Assembly (NCBI RefSeq): GCF_000143415.4
Contig: NW_003314320.1
Span: 614,099 to 678,098, forward strand
DNA: 64,000 nt
DNA from: Selaginella moellendorffii
Taxonomy: Eukaryota > Streptophyta > Lycopodiopsida > Selaginellales > Selaginellaceae
Direction of reading: 5' to 3'
Made by a program: the position numbers and the translations under genes. Positions 37,760-49,310 of this stretch are shown piece after piece. Positions within the stretch are counted from its first letter, which is position 1, and every line of letters starts with the position of its first letter. The notes beneath the pieces are model-generated. The model did no database searches. It had not been told where the DNA came from and was given only the letters and a program-made list of their open reading frames with translations.

Positions 37760-37867
37760 NNNNNNNNNNNNNNNNNNNNNNNNNNNNNNNNNNNNNNNNN
37801 NNNNNNNNNNNNNNNNNNNNNNNNNNNNNNNNNNNNNNNNNNNNNNNNNNNNNNNNNNNGGGGGGGG
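37723..37867. other. Assembly gap (100 N) flanked by poly-G
   Basis: G homopolymer at 37723-37759, exactly 100 N at 37760-37859, G homopolymer at 37860-37867. A round 100-N block marks a gap of unknown size; the reads probably collapsed in a G tract. Frames crossing it are artefacts. Confidence 0.95.
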
Positions 37868-40800
37868 TGGGAGCACTATGCTCCCCCCCTCTCCCTCCCC
37901 CTACTAAATTGATTACTTTGTTGGAAGAGTCTAAAGGAGTAATTGTATTAGATTCTTTCAATACTTCAATTTAGATTGCTTATATTACAATTAGTTTCAA
38001 GAATTCAATTGTAAACAGTTTTATAGTGTGTTAAGGTACTTATAGAGTAACTTAGTTCTATGAAATGTCACTTTTGTAAAGAGTTTCCACAATATGAAGA
38101 AGAAAGAATTCACATTTTTTATATTAACCTAAACGATGTGATGTTCACAAGAGTGGTAATTCATATTGGTCAATATAACCATCAAGTGATGAGTGGGACA
38201 TACTTAAAGTCTTTAGATGTGGGTACATTTGTTGTTTCAAAGGTAGCAAATTAATCTCTAAGAGCTTGACTTGCAATTATAACTACTAAAGTAGCAAATT
38301 AATTGATTCTTCAAAATTTTTTACAATCAATTTTAAACATTATGACACTTTCCCCTCAATAATTAAGCAAAGAACAAAATAGTCTTTTGGCACTTACCAA
38401 CAAACAACAATAAGATCTAGTCAACTTGAAATATTATTTTGTACTTACTTTAAAATAGCTTTAATCTTAACTTCAACAATATTAATCTCAAGATATTACT
38501 TCAATGCCATCAACACCAAAACAAAGTTAAAAGAAAGAAAGAGCAAACCACAACTCAAATCTCTTTAACAACCTAGCTAATCAATATCAAAGATAATTTA
38601 TTCAATATCCTCTTTACATGATGCAAATTGTGATAGAAATCTTTAGAAGGAAATCTTTTTTTTAGAATTCCTCAAGTTTTAATATAGTTTTAAAGCTCAA
38701 AAATGAGTTTAATTATTATATTAATAATTTTCTTTTATGTAGAGCACAATCCTAAATGATGATAGCTATTTATGAGATGAAAGGAGAAGATACACTAGCT
38801 CAAGTTTTTTTTTAGACACTAAATAAAACATACTAAATTGAAATAGAACCTTCACCAATGTTTTATGGTTTCATGAATGATGAAGCATAAATAAATTAGC
38901 AAGTTATTAAAACTGTCTACCGTGGTGGTTTAAACAAGGTTTTAGTTAATTGAAAGGTAAGCTACTTTTTCCATTGGGAGCAGAGTTTATATAAACATAC
39001 AAAGAAATATTCAAGTTGAATATTGTGATAAGCATAAGTAATTGTGTTGAAGATTAAAAGTTGCAAACACTTTAGAAGAGTAGAAAAGAAATATAAATTC
39101 ATATATAATTTATGGTGGGCTAAAGGTATGTTTATGAAAAAGTAATTCCAATATTATAGACTTGGTTGCTATAGTGGTTTACTCATTTTTCACATTGGGG
39201 GACTAGTTATTTCTTAGATAAGCAAGTATTAGTATTGATATTTTTATTAATTCTCTTTTTATTGTAGATGAGTTTGATTTTTTATTAATTATTTTTCTAT
39301 TATAGATGAATTCTGAAATAGTTGCTACCCAAATTCCAACAACAAATCTTACTGAGAGTTATTATATGATGTGGCTAACAAAAATAAGTGGCTTTAAATG
39401 TATACCTTTATCTAAAGCTTGGTAGAACAACTTAGTCATGTCTATCCTACAATAAGCTTTTGTGCATATTTATATGAAAGGTTAAGTTATATGAAATGAA
39501 CCAAATCTTGAGGATTTGGTGGCAAGTTTATTTGTTACAATATCAATATGATTTTTTAATTGGGAACCTTAAAACTGTTAAAAGGAAGCAATGAACAAGT
39601 GAGTCGATGCAGTTGATAGATTTGCAACATCCCAAGTACAATTATATTATTAAAAAATGAGGAGGATTAGTGCTTTTGAGAAACCAAGAGTTTAAGTGCT
39701 TCTAAATCCTTCGCAGCACTATGATCAGTTCATGTGGTTTTGTCCAACAGAAGTACTTCACATATAGTTTATTGTAGCATAGATTATCCAAAAACTAGAA
39801 TGTGTATCACATATTTAGCTAGTTGAATGAGGGGTGAATTTGATGAATTTGGAATTTCAAACTTTAATTGAAGTAAACTTTAAATTTGAAGAGAACACTT
39901 TATAGTTATAATTACAAGCTCAACCTCAATATTATTCTTAAGAAGTTCTAAATAAGAAACAACAAATATATGAAGATTACAAATACTTGGTCAAAGGAAG
40001 CAAAAACAACATACTCAAAAGTATTATAGCTAAAGTGTAAGTTAAGAGTGTTAACATCAAACAATAATATCATCATCATGAATATATAGTTTTTGCTTAT
40101 AGAAGTGATATTATAAACAGGATTATAATCAACTAATTCTCAAGTTGCACTTGCACATACTTCTTTCAATATTAGATTTCTGATAAATCTTTCATCCTTT
40201 GCAAATATATATATTTTATATATTGTATGCTTCTTGGGATGGATCCAAATGGTATTTCCCATAATAGGGATTTTATATAATAATAAAAATTTAATATAAA
40301 TATACATTATAAATTAAAGGACACTTAATTATATAATTAGTATAAATACTTATTATTAAATATTAAAATAATAATTTCTTTTGTAAATGAGTCGATAAGG
40401 CAAAACCTCTATTAAGATTAGATGCTGGTAGTTTACACAGATCTGAATATTATTAAAATTATAAATTTTGTTTAAAATACTTATTTAATAAAAATCTATA
40501 ATAATAATAAGAATGACCTTGGGCCGAGGTTAGTGGGAAATGTTGTGGCAGCCAATGGGCAAGATGCATGTGCGGCCGGGAAAGGAAAAGGGCATGGTGA
40601 CAAATGTTACACCATGCACTCCTAGAACTCCATGGCTGCTCTGCATGGACGCAGTTGTGTGGGCATTCCTGTGAGAGTCTATGCATCTGTGAGCTCATAA
40701 CAGGGGCAAGTAGAATGGTAATCAGGCACACAATCTAGGCTCCTTTCGGGATCAACTCACTTGCATATAGTGCATGAGCAACACCACAAGCAGGGCTAGT

Positions 40801-40939
40801 GATGGAGTGCATCAGAAATGAAGAGCTGGGCTATGCTCGAATCCTAGAGCTGACTGGCACCATGGCAGTGGGTGTGGGTGATGCAAGGTATGCGAGTGAC
40901 CTGAAGGTGTGTATGACTTGAAGGCATCGAAAGAGTTCT

Positions 40940-41480
40940 TTGAGCTGTCAAAGGAGGGGAAGCTGAAGAAGCTGAAGTACACTGCCAGTGATCCTCTAGC
41001 ATCCGCTTGAAGAGCCTGAGAGCTGAGGCTATGTCTCCCTGGTGGAAGTAGCCAGAGATGATCGCGTTCCAAGTCATGGCGTTGCGTCCCACGCTGGCTG
41101 CCGAGTTTGAAAACTTTGCGAGCTTCCGCCATGCAGCCGCACCGTCTGTAGAAGCCCAGCAAAGAATTCATGACGACCACCTCGGCTTCCATCTCGGCAT
41201 GACGGATCTGCTGGTGGATGGCCCTTCTGGTCTCCAGAGCCGTGGAGCTCCTGCAGGCCCGGAATGCGGCAGCGTAAGTTGAAGCGTCAGGTACTAGGGA
41301 CTTGCTGCATCCACGAGAAGAGATCCAGCGCAGCCAGTGCTTGCTCTGCCTGGACATATCCAAGCATCAGCATTGTCCATAAGACATCGTCGTGGCTCTC
41401 CATCCAGTCGAAGACTCTCCGCAGGTCCACCTCTTTGTAAACCACCCCTCGCGGGTAGCCCTCAACATGATTACCATCTG
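40940..41480 (-). pseudogene. PPR gene relic
   Basis: Three out-of-phase minus-strand pieces form a PPR series: VFDWMESHDDVLWTMLMLGYVQAEQALAALDLFSWMQ (about 41320-41425), DASTYAAAFRACRSSTALETRRAIHQQI followed by VVMNSLLGFYRRCGCMAEARKVFKLG (about 41115-41295), and MTWNAIISGYFHQGDIASALRLFKRMLEDH (about 41000-41085). The order and spacing are those of S-L-P repeats, but at least two frame shifts separate the pieces, no start is found and the E region is missing. It lies at the edge of the AT-rich island. Unrelated in position to the intact PPR gene at the left end. Confidence 0.75.
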
Positions 41481-42323
41481 ATTTCTGGTGTATACATCTC
41501 GATACTAATAGTTGCGAGTAAGAGAGGCAGGAGCTGATGCAAATCAAAGCGAGCACGAAAGGATGAAATGCCACAGTTTTGAGGGTAGCCTTGGGGTTCC
41601 ACACGTTGAATGATTTGAGTGTTGTGACAATGAGCATTTGCTACTAAAAACTTAACAAAATATTCTTTAGTGTGCCAGAATATTCTTAAGATATTCTTGT
41701 CAATGGTAATGTTTGGCTCCTTGTTCACACCCCATATTTCACACTCCATCCTAGAGCACCTTTCACTCATGATAGAGTGGCTCCTCCTCAATGGGCTTGA
41801 ACATTGTGGAGATCTAGGAGAACACCACCAACTTGATGTTTGGATCTTTGGCCCTCGTTTTTAGATATCAACACATTGATCTTCCTTTGTCATCATCTGT
41901 TACATTTTGGTGTTCTCTTTTTTCCCGATTTTCTCTTCGGCCAAAAATGTCGTAGCCTCCACACACAAGCGAGCATGGTAAGTCACTGCTACCTATAGAT
42001 GCTACCTTTGTGTGTAAGTGTGCTCTTGTATGTCCTCCGCCTCCCTCTCCATGCCTTTCTCTTTCCTCTTGATTTAGAATAATCTACCCTTGAAGAAGCG
42101 GGCGACATTGCAGAAATGATTTAGGGTTGGAGGTGGTCTAAATTTATTGTCAACAAACCCACGGTTATGGGCGATTAAATAAACGCTAGAAACTGTATAT
42201 ACAAGTAATTCCGAACCAAAATGGAAAAGAAGGAAAAAAAAAAACCAGCGAACTAAGGAAAAGAGGAGAGAAAGACTTCCTACACCTAGCAGCAACCAAA
42301 AGAGCCACACACAAACACAAACC
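41481..42323. other. Spacer downstream of the gar2-related gene
   Basis: About 840 bp holding the probable 3' UTR of the gar2-related gene (minus strand) and AT-rich sequence with no supported frame or repeat. Confidence 0.45.
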
Positions 42324-43423
42324 TCAAGGATGCGTGGAAGGACGGGAGCAGCAAAGACAGCGCAAGCACCAGTCTCGTTTGTTTCGCCAGTAGCTTCCTC
42401 GATTGGCCGGCGGCGGCATTCGAGCGGGGCTGGCGTTCCATTCGAATGGCAAACTGGTAAGAAAAACAGAGAAGAAAACATTGCGTTAGCTACGTAAGAA
42501 CGAACACGGAAAAGAAAAACCACAACTTACATTGGGAATGCGAAGGAGCGCGTACTCGTACTGCTGCCGTCTGAGCGCCTTGAAATGCTCCCCCCGGAAA
42601 TGGGACCCGAGTACCCAGACAGAGATATCGGCCCAGAGAATGGCAGCGGCGCTACGTCCGCGTCCTCGCCCTCGTCAAAATCTTGCGACGCTGGCCTCAA
42701 GATCCGGTCTTTACGTCGAGGGCTGAGAGTACCGATGAGATCCTCCTTGTAGTTGTGGTCGAGCTCGAGCTCGCCTCCTCCTGGTAATGGTGGTGGTGAC
42801 AAAGTGGCAGAAGTAGTCGTCGCGTCCTCCTCCATTAATGAGCCTTGGACCGCTACCGCATTTCTTTTCTCCGGTGTTTGATCCTTTCCCTGTCCAAGAG
42901 TCGTCTCCTCGAATCCTTGACGTGATCCCGCGGATTCTTCCCTGAAGCTGGGAGTTGTGGAGCTTGAAACCACCTCCTCTCTTACTTCCCGGACCTCTGA
43001 CGAATCTGGGAGATCATCGTCCTGGTTTCTCAGTTTTGGAGCGTCGCCATTCTCATGCTCTTCTTCTCCTAGCTCGCTTCCTCCTATGTTGCTTAAGTCC
43101 ACCACCGCATTTGTTGTTGGCTGTTCCAACTCTTTTCCTTTGTCTTCTACACCGTCTAGCTCTTGCTCCCTGTCGTGACACCGAGACTCATCGTGAATTG
43201 CCCCCTTGTTGCTCGCCACCGTCTCGGATCTCTGCCTGTTCTGCAAATCTGAGTTTTGCAGCACCGATTCCAGCTTGCTGCTCGCGAAACCATTCTCCGT
43301 GTTGCCCAGGTTCTCCAGAAAGAGCTCCGGAGCGAGCCAGCTTCCCTGCTGCTCCTGATGCTGCTGCCTATCCATCCATGGCTTGCGATTCCTCTTTGGA
43401 TCCTTTGTAGGAGATAAAACCAT
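42324..43423 (-). CDS. Plant-conserved gar2-related protein of unknown function
   Basis: Two exons on the minus strand, 42531-43423 and 42324-42453; 1023 nt, 340 residues. The first ATG in frame is at 43423 in a strong context (GCCATGG). Most of the protein is acidic, Ser/Glu-rich and probably disordered. The conserved part is the C-terminus: SGPISLSGYSGPISGGSISRRSDGSSTSTRSFAFP joined across the intron to ILPFEWNASPARMPPP, then a basic, aromatic, Cys-rich end (YWRNKRDWCLRCLCC). From memory this SFAFPIL..EWN.SP.RM module followed by a WR..LCC tail marks the plant family labelled 18S pre-ribosomal assembly gar2-related (Arabidopsis At2g03810). The gar2 name is historical; no RNA-binding domain is visible. 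Divergent from plastidial pyruvate kinase. Confidence 0.78.
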
Positions 43424-44103
43424 GGCTACCACAAAATTGACAGCCGTTCGATGCCGTCGCGGACGGGACAAATCCTGCTGTGTAAATTTTCCTGTTTAGC
43501 CGCCCCACCCCTGGATAATCTTGTTCGATCGGAAGAAGGAAATAATTTTTCCCCCAATTTCTCGAGAATGCTGGGGAGAGATCGCAGCTGCTCTCCTCGC
43601 GCCCGCGGCTAGAATGCTGTCGTACGTAAATGCGGAGCAATAAATGCTGCTGACCCCGGAAAAATCTTGAAGGAAAGAAAACTTACAGCAGATCGATCGC
43701 CACGGCCGAGCCATAGATCGCGAGTGGAGCAGCAGCGCGCCGATTGATCGAGGAGCAATCCCGCGGGGATTTGTGGCGGCCGAGCGGCGCCCTCGCCTCT
43801 CCCTCTGGCGCAAATTGACTTATCACAAGGAGTGAATCCCGCTTTGGCATTCTAGGGCGTATGGAAAGATTCCGTCGCATATGCCGCCATTTTAAAGCAT
43901 ATCGAGCATATTCAGCTAGTTCTGGGCCATGGATGCACGTGTGAGGCCGTACAGTCATTGACCTCGCGGCAGGTTCTGGGCCGTCGGATATCCAGCCCTC
44001 GCATTCCCCCTCAGAAATATCGTCGGCCGGCCCTTCTGATCTCGACCGTCCACCTCCCTGGGCGGAATGGCCATCAAATTGCGAATTCTGGAACCCCCGT
44101 TCC
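43424..44103. promoter_or_regulatory. Divergent intergenic region, gar2-related / pyruvate kinase
   Basis: 680 bp between the two start codons. Contains both leaders; no open frame with family similarity and no clear element other than scattered G/C-rich motifs. Confidence 0.4.
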
Positions 44104-46498
44104 ATGGTTTTTGCTCGCTCCTCTCCTGCGATGGCGATGGCGGCACCTGGATCCGTGTGTTCTTCTTCCTCCCTGCTGGATTTTGGAGCGCTGGATGATC
44201 CGTGCCACCGCCTGTGCAGCCAGTTCACGGGGACGAGGATCCGCTGTGGTGTTGCACCCCGGAGCGCAAGGCTTGCCGCGGCGCAGAGGAAAAGATTGGC
44301 CGCGGCCAGGGCGACGCTCCTCCAGCAGCAGCAGCAGATCATCCCGATGTCGCCGCAGGATGGAGGCAAGGATTTCGTCACGGACACGATGCCGGTGAGT
44401 GTTCTTCCGCCTTGCATGTCGAATGCGGTGTGATCTTTGCGTGGAATTTCGCTCTGTCGCATCATAGGTCGTGCCTGCGATCGACAAACCCGGAGGGATG
44501 TGGACGAAACCGAGCTTCCAGCGCAAGACGAAGATTGTTTGCACTATCGGGCCATCGACCAACACCCGTGAGATGATTTGGAAGCTCGCGGAGACTGGCA
44601 TGAACGTAGCACGGCTCAACATGTCGCATGGAGACCATGCTTCTCACAAGAAGGTGATCGATCTCGTCAAGGAGTATAACGCGCAATCCGCTGATAATGT
44701 GATCGCTATCATGCTGGATACCAAGGTGGGAAGATCATGTTTTTATTTTCTGGTGTTCATGGTTTCTCTTTTTGCTTCTTTCCAGGGACCGGAAGTAAGG
44801 AGCGGAGATCTTCCTCAACCAATCAAGCTAGAAAAAGGAGATGAGTTCTCGTTCACGATCAAGCGTGGTGTTGGCACTGAGAAGTCCGTCAGTGTCAATT
44901 ACGATGATTTTGTGAACGATGTCGAGGTTAATGACACTCTTCTTGTTGACGGTGGGTTTTATGCGAAGGTTTTTCTTGCAAGTGCTTATCATCCTGTTTA
45001 TTTCTTCACCAGGAGGAATGATGGCCTTCCTTGTGAAATGGAAAACAAGTGATACCGTGGGCTGTGAGGTTCTCGATGGTGGCGAGCTCAACTCTCGACG
45101 TCACCTTAATGTCAGAGGGAAGAGTGCTACCCTTCCTTCAATAACGGAGAAGGATTGGGAGGACATCAAGTTTGGTGTGGAGAATGAGGTAGACTACTAT
45201 GCTCTTTCTTTCGTTAAGGACGCGCAGGTAGTGCATGAACTGAAGTCGTATTTACAAAGTAAGCAAGCATAACCATTGTTCTTTTGTTTTCCATATTTCT
45301 TGGCCTGAAATTAATTGTCTGACAGAGTCCTCGGCGGATATTCATATTATTGTGAAGATCGAAAGTGCTGATTCGATACCAAATCTTCAATCCATTATCG
45401 ATGCTAGTGACGGGGTAAGACTAAGGTTTACTTTACGCCGTTTCTGAGAATTATATCGCATTCTTTTGCGTATCCAGGCTATGGTTGCTAGAGGAGATCT
45501 TGGTGCCGAGCTTCCTATTGAAGACGTTCCCCTCCTTCAGGTTGGTTCTCGCTCTCTAGAAACTTAATGTGATTCAAGCTTCCGTTTTCCGCTTGGTTCG
45601 AGCAGGATGAGATTATTACCAAGTGCCGAGAGAAAGGCAAGCCAGTTATTGTGGCGACCAACATGTTAGAGAGCATGATAAACCATCCGACACCCACGCG
45701 GGCCGAGGTCTCGGACATTGCTATCGCTGTGCGGGAAGGTGCCGATGGGATAATGCTCTCGGGAGAAACGGCTCACGGAAAGTAATATCTCGTTCCTGCT
45801 GCCTTCTCGCTTGTCTGCTTTAAACTATTCTATTTTACAGGTATCCCCTCAAAGCAGTGAGAGTGATGCACACTGTGGCCTTGCGAACTGAGGCTACACT
45901 TTCCGAGGAGGATTCACCTTGCACTCTTGGACGTGCTTTTAAGGTTTCTTTCTTCTGTTTGCCATGTCCGTTTCGTAACAATTCCTTTTTCTTTGTTGTC
46001 AGAATCACATGAGCGAAATGTTTGCTTATCACGCAACGATGATGGCAAACACGCTGGGAACATCGATCCTGGTCTTCACGAGGAGCGGTTTCATGGCTGC
46101 CCTCTTGAGTCATTACCGTCCCGTGGGGACTGTCTTTGCCTTCACAAACGAGTAAGCTCATCCCTCTGGCTCTTTTCTACGTTGCTAACTCACAGCTCTT
46201 CTCTATTTCTCTTTTCCAGTAAGAAACTTCAAAGACGTCTGGCTTTGTACCATGGTGTAAGGCCAATCTTTATGGAATTCTCGGATGATGCCGAAGAAAC
46301 ATTCTCTGGAGCCTTGGGCACTCTCCAAGTAAAGTTTCCAAATCTCTTCATTCTAGTCATAGCATGGATTGATCATCTCTTTTCCAGAATCGAAGCTTGA
46401 TCAAAGGTGGAGAACAGGTTGCTTTGGTCCAAAGTGGGAAGCAGCCAATTTGGCGATCGGAGTCAACACATCACATTCAAGTTCGCAAGGTCGCTTGA
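44104..46498 (+). CDS. Plastidial pyruvate kinase, beta type
   Basis: Intron-rich gene. Start at 44104; a second in-frame ATG at 44131 (MAMAAPGS) is also possible. Residues about 1-75 form a Ser/Ala/Arg-rich chloroplast transit peptide. Next is [47 protein letters not shown], then the active-site motif [18 protein letters not shown]. After that come the B-domain ([10 protein letters not shown]), [54 protein letters not shown], and the signature [40 protein letters not shown]. The C-domain ends [18 protein letters not shown]. It makes pyruvate and ATP from phosphoenolpyruvate and ADP in plastids, feeding fatty-acid synthesis. The GDLPQPI and [16 protein letters not shown] stretches are hallmarks of the PKp-beta clade rather than cytosolic forms. 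Confidence 0.95.
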
Positions 46499-47336
46499 GA
46501 AATACTACAAAATTTTGGTCACCAAATCGAGGAAATAATTTCTTTTTGTTTTTGAAAGCAATATCGTTTTGAAAGTGATCGTTTTTCTCTACATTAATTT
46601 GATCTATTCTTTCTCTAAAGCTTTGCCCATCCCTGCTATTAAACTTTGATGCTATGGTTGCTGACTTTTAATTGACTTTGATTCGATTGTCTGCGGGAGA
46701 TCCCAACAGATTCCAAAATCTTGTTACCGTTAAGTTAATCTCCTCGTCAAAGGTGTTGATCCGCCCTGGCCATTTTGTGCGCATTTAATGGGCGCGTGAC
46801 ACGTGTCGATGTACGCCGCCGTTAAAGCCCGCGCATGCGTTGGCGGGTTCTAACCGCAGGATCGGCAGAATCGACGGCTGCTTGTGGGCGGGTTAAGCAG
46901 CATGTTTAGAGGTAATGAAAGCTGGCTTTGGATTAATCGCGACGCCATAGCCAGGAAGAAATTTCTTTTCTCATATAGTGTGTCTGCCTCTCAAATTTCT
47001 TGCGGCAGCTGCCGCGCGCTATACCTCCGATCTTGCTGCCACTGCTCTCCAGGACGAATTTTTTTCTAGGGTTTCCTAGGGTTTAGCGCGCCTTGCCCGG
47101 TGGTGGCATGGCATGGTAGATTGTGAGCTCCAGATGCGTCGGTGAGCTCCAGATGTGTCGGTGAGTTCCTACATTCTTCCCAGAAAGTCTTCTCGAAAAA
47201 TTTCCCCTCTTTCTTGCGTGGCTTTGCCTCAATTGCTTTCTTGTTTGCATGCCAGGTCTCGCGATCAATGGCGCGCGCGAGGAAAATCTCTCCCAACAGA
47301 TAGCTAGCGGAGGAGGAGGGATCTCTGGCGAGAGGG
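46499..47336. other. Spacer and leader of the AGC kinase
   Basis: About 840 bp. Contains a doubled telo-box CTAGGGTTTCCTAGGGTTTA at 47066-47085 and a direct repeat GAGCTCCAGATG(C/T)GTCGGTGAG at about 47125-47163. No supported coding sequence. Confidence 0.5.
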
Positions 47337-49310
47337 ATGGAGAGCTCATGCGGTGGCATCGAGGGCGGCATGAGAAATTGTAGCATCAGCGCTGGCGATC
47401 ACGGTAAGGTGAGCGATGGCACGGCCTCGGCGAGCGATTCCAAGTCGAGCGGCTCCAAGGCGAGCGGCGCTGCGAAATCCAGCGCCCGGGGGTGCGGCGG
47501 TGGGATTGGGGGCGAGAGCGCCAAGAGCAGCGAGAGCCGGGGCTCTAACAGCAGCGCCGTGAGCGACAGCAACGATAGCAGCTGTAGCTCCTTCAGTGGC
47601 AACAGCAACAAGCCTCACAAGGCGAATGACAAGCGCTGGGAGGCGATCCAGGTTGCGAGAACTCGCGAGGGATTGCTGGGTCTCAGCCACTTCCGGCTGC
47701 TCAAGAGGCTCGGGTGTGGCGACATTGGCAGCGTCTATCTCGCGGAGCTGCGATCTACCAGCTGCTACTTTGCGATGAAGGTCATGGACAAGGGATCGCT
47801 GGCTAGCAGGAAGAAGGTGCTGAGAGCCCAGACCGAGAAGGAGATACTCTCCTTGCTGGATCATCCATTTCTTCCCACGCTCTACACACACTTCGAGACG
47901 GACAAGTTCTCGTGCCTAGTGATGGAGTTTTGCACTGGCGGGGACTTGCACACCTTGCGCCAGCGGCAACCAAACAAGCACTTTACGGAACAAGCTGCGA
48001 GGTAAAGTACTTTTTTTCTTGCGAAAGTTTCGATTTTGATTGCTGTTCTGGCTGAGAAACTGGAACTTCGAAGCTTCCAGCTCTTTTGGAAAGAGTGGAA
48101 GAGCATGGAAGTTTTGTGCTTGCCGGTTGGATTTTTCTTTCGGAGATGCTAGCTTTGAAACTGGAACTTTGAAGCGTCCAGCACTTTCGGAAAGACTGGA
48201 AGAGCATTGCTCGTTTGGAAGTTTTGTGCATGCCTGCCAGTTTGGATTTTTCTTTCGGAGGTGCTAAAACTGGAACTTTGAAGCTTCCAGCTCTTTTGGA
48301 AAGAGTTGAAGAGCATTGCTCGTTTGGAACTTTGGTGCTTGGCTGCCAGTTTTACTTCGTATCGGGTGACTGACAACTAGTTCGTTTGATCACACAGATT
48401 CTATGCCTCGGAAGTTCTTCTGGCACTGGAGTACCTCCATATGCTCGGGATCGTGTACAGGGACTTAAAGCCGGAGAACGTCCTGGTGAGAGAAGACGGC
48501 CACATAATGCTGTCCGACTTCGACTTGTCACTCCGCTGCGTGGTGAGCCCGACTCTCGTCAAGTCTGCTGCCTTGGACGGCGATCCTCTCCGGCGGCTGC
48601 CACTCTACTGCGTCCAGCCATCCTGCGTCCAGCCGGCGTGCATCCAGCCAGTGTGCGCGCAGCCATCGTGTTTTCTCCCCAGGCTCCTCCCGCAGATCTC
48701 CAAGAAAGGCCGGAAGTCGAAGAACGACGTCGGGAACCAAGTGAGCCCGCTGCCCGAGCTCGTAGCCGAGCCGACTGGAGCGAGGTCCATGTCCTTCGTC
48801 GGCACTCACGAGTATCTGGCTCCGGAGATCATCAAAGGCGAGGGGCACGGGAGTGCTGTGGACTGGTGGACTTTCGGGATTTTTCTCTACGAGCTTCTGC
48901 ACGGAAAGACGCCGTTCAAAGGCACAGGCAACCGCGCGACGCTGTTCAACGTTGTTGGCCAGCCGCTCAAGTTTCCAGAGGCGTCCGAGGTGGGATTCCC
49001 GGCGAGAGACTTGATCCGGGGGCTGCTCGTCAAGGACCCGCAGCACAGGCTGGGATCCAAGCGCGGTGCTACGGAGATCAAGCAGCATCCTTTCTTTGAA
49101 GGCGTCAACTGGGCCTTGATCCGATCGACCGCTCCTCCGGAAGTTCCCAGGCCGTTTGAGCCGGAAGTTGTGCGATCGACTTCCACTGCTCAAGCTGTAT
49201 CAGGGGAGAAATCTGGAGGAACAGGGACAGGGGCAGGGACAGGGACTGGAGGAGCAGCCAAAGGCGACTCGAATGGATCGAGCGCTTATCTCGACTTCGA
49301 TTTTTTCTAG
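47337..49310 (+). CDS. AGC-VIII protein kinase, D6PK-like
   Basis: Two exons, 47337-48001 and 48398-49310; 1578 nt, 525 residues. Residues 1-115 are Ser/Gly-rich. Kinase domain from [20 protein letters not shown] (about 119), with the catalytic Lys in [37 protein letters not shown] (Tyr for the usual His), and DFD in place of DFG, both normal for plant AGC-VIII kinases. The intron splits the [15 protein letters not shown] helix at Arg. The activation-loop insertion contains a Cys repeat ([16 protein letters not shown]) as in D6PK relatives, then [13 protein letters not shown]. The end DFDFF is the hydrophobic PIF motif that docks PDK1. Such kinases phosphorylate PIN auxin carriers at the plasma membrane; that role is family knowledge. 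The intron carries a three-copy tandem repeat. Confidence 0.94.
48056..48350. repeat. Three-copy ~100-109 bp tandem repeat inside the kinase intron
   Basis: Copies begin at about 48056, 48157 and 48266 with AAACTGGAACTT and carry GGAAAGA.TGGAAGAGCAT, GTTTGGAA and, in copies 1-2, TTGGATTTTTCTTTCGGAG. The leading part CTGGAACTTCGAAGCTTCCA is nearly self-complementary, so each unit can form a hairpin. The repeats account for most of the 396-bp intron. Confidence 0.85.

Larger units (their letters stand above)
33893..40800. other. AT-rich gene-free island interrupted by an assembly gap
   Basis: Base composition changes sharply just upstream of ClpP and returns to that of the gene space near 40.5 kb. 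Across almost 7 kb no frame longer than about 75 codons outside the gap artefact has family similarity, and stop codons are dense in all frames. Weak retroelement-like fragments occur at about 34370-34860 (separate entry). The appearance fits old decayed repeats or heterochromatin between genes. Confidence 0.6.

Noticed and set aside
37581-37961. Frames crossing the N gap with poly-Gly or poly-Pro
   Set aside because: Products of the G homopolymers and unknown bases.
33893-40800. Organellar DNA insertion as source of the AT-rich island
   Set aside because: No plastid or mitochondrial gene sequence, tRNA or rRNA could be recognised in it.
48386-49310. Second frames of 220-240 codons inside the AGC-kinase exon
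   Set aside because: They overlap the kinase frame, which carries all catalytic motifs.
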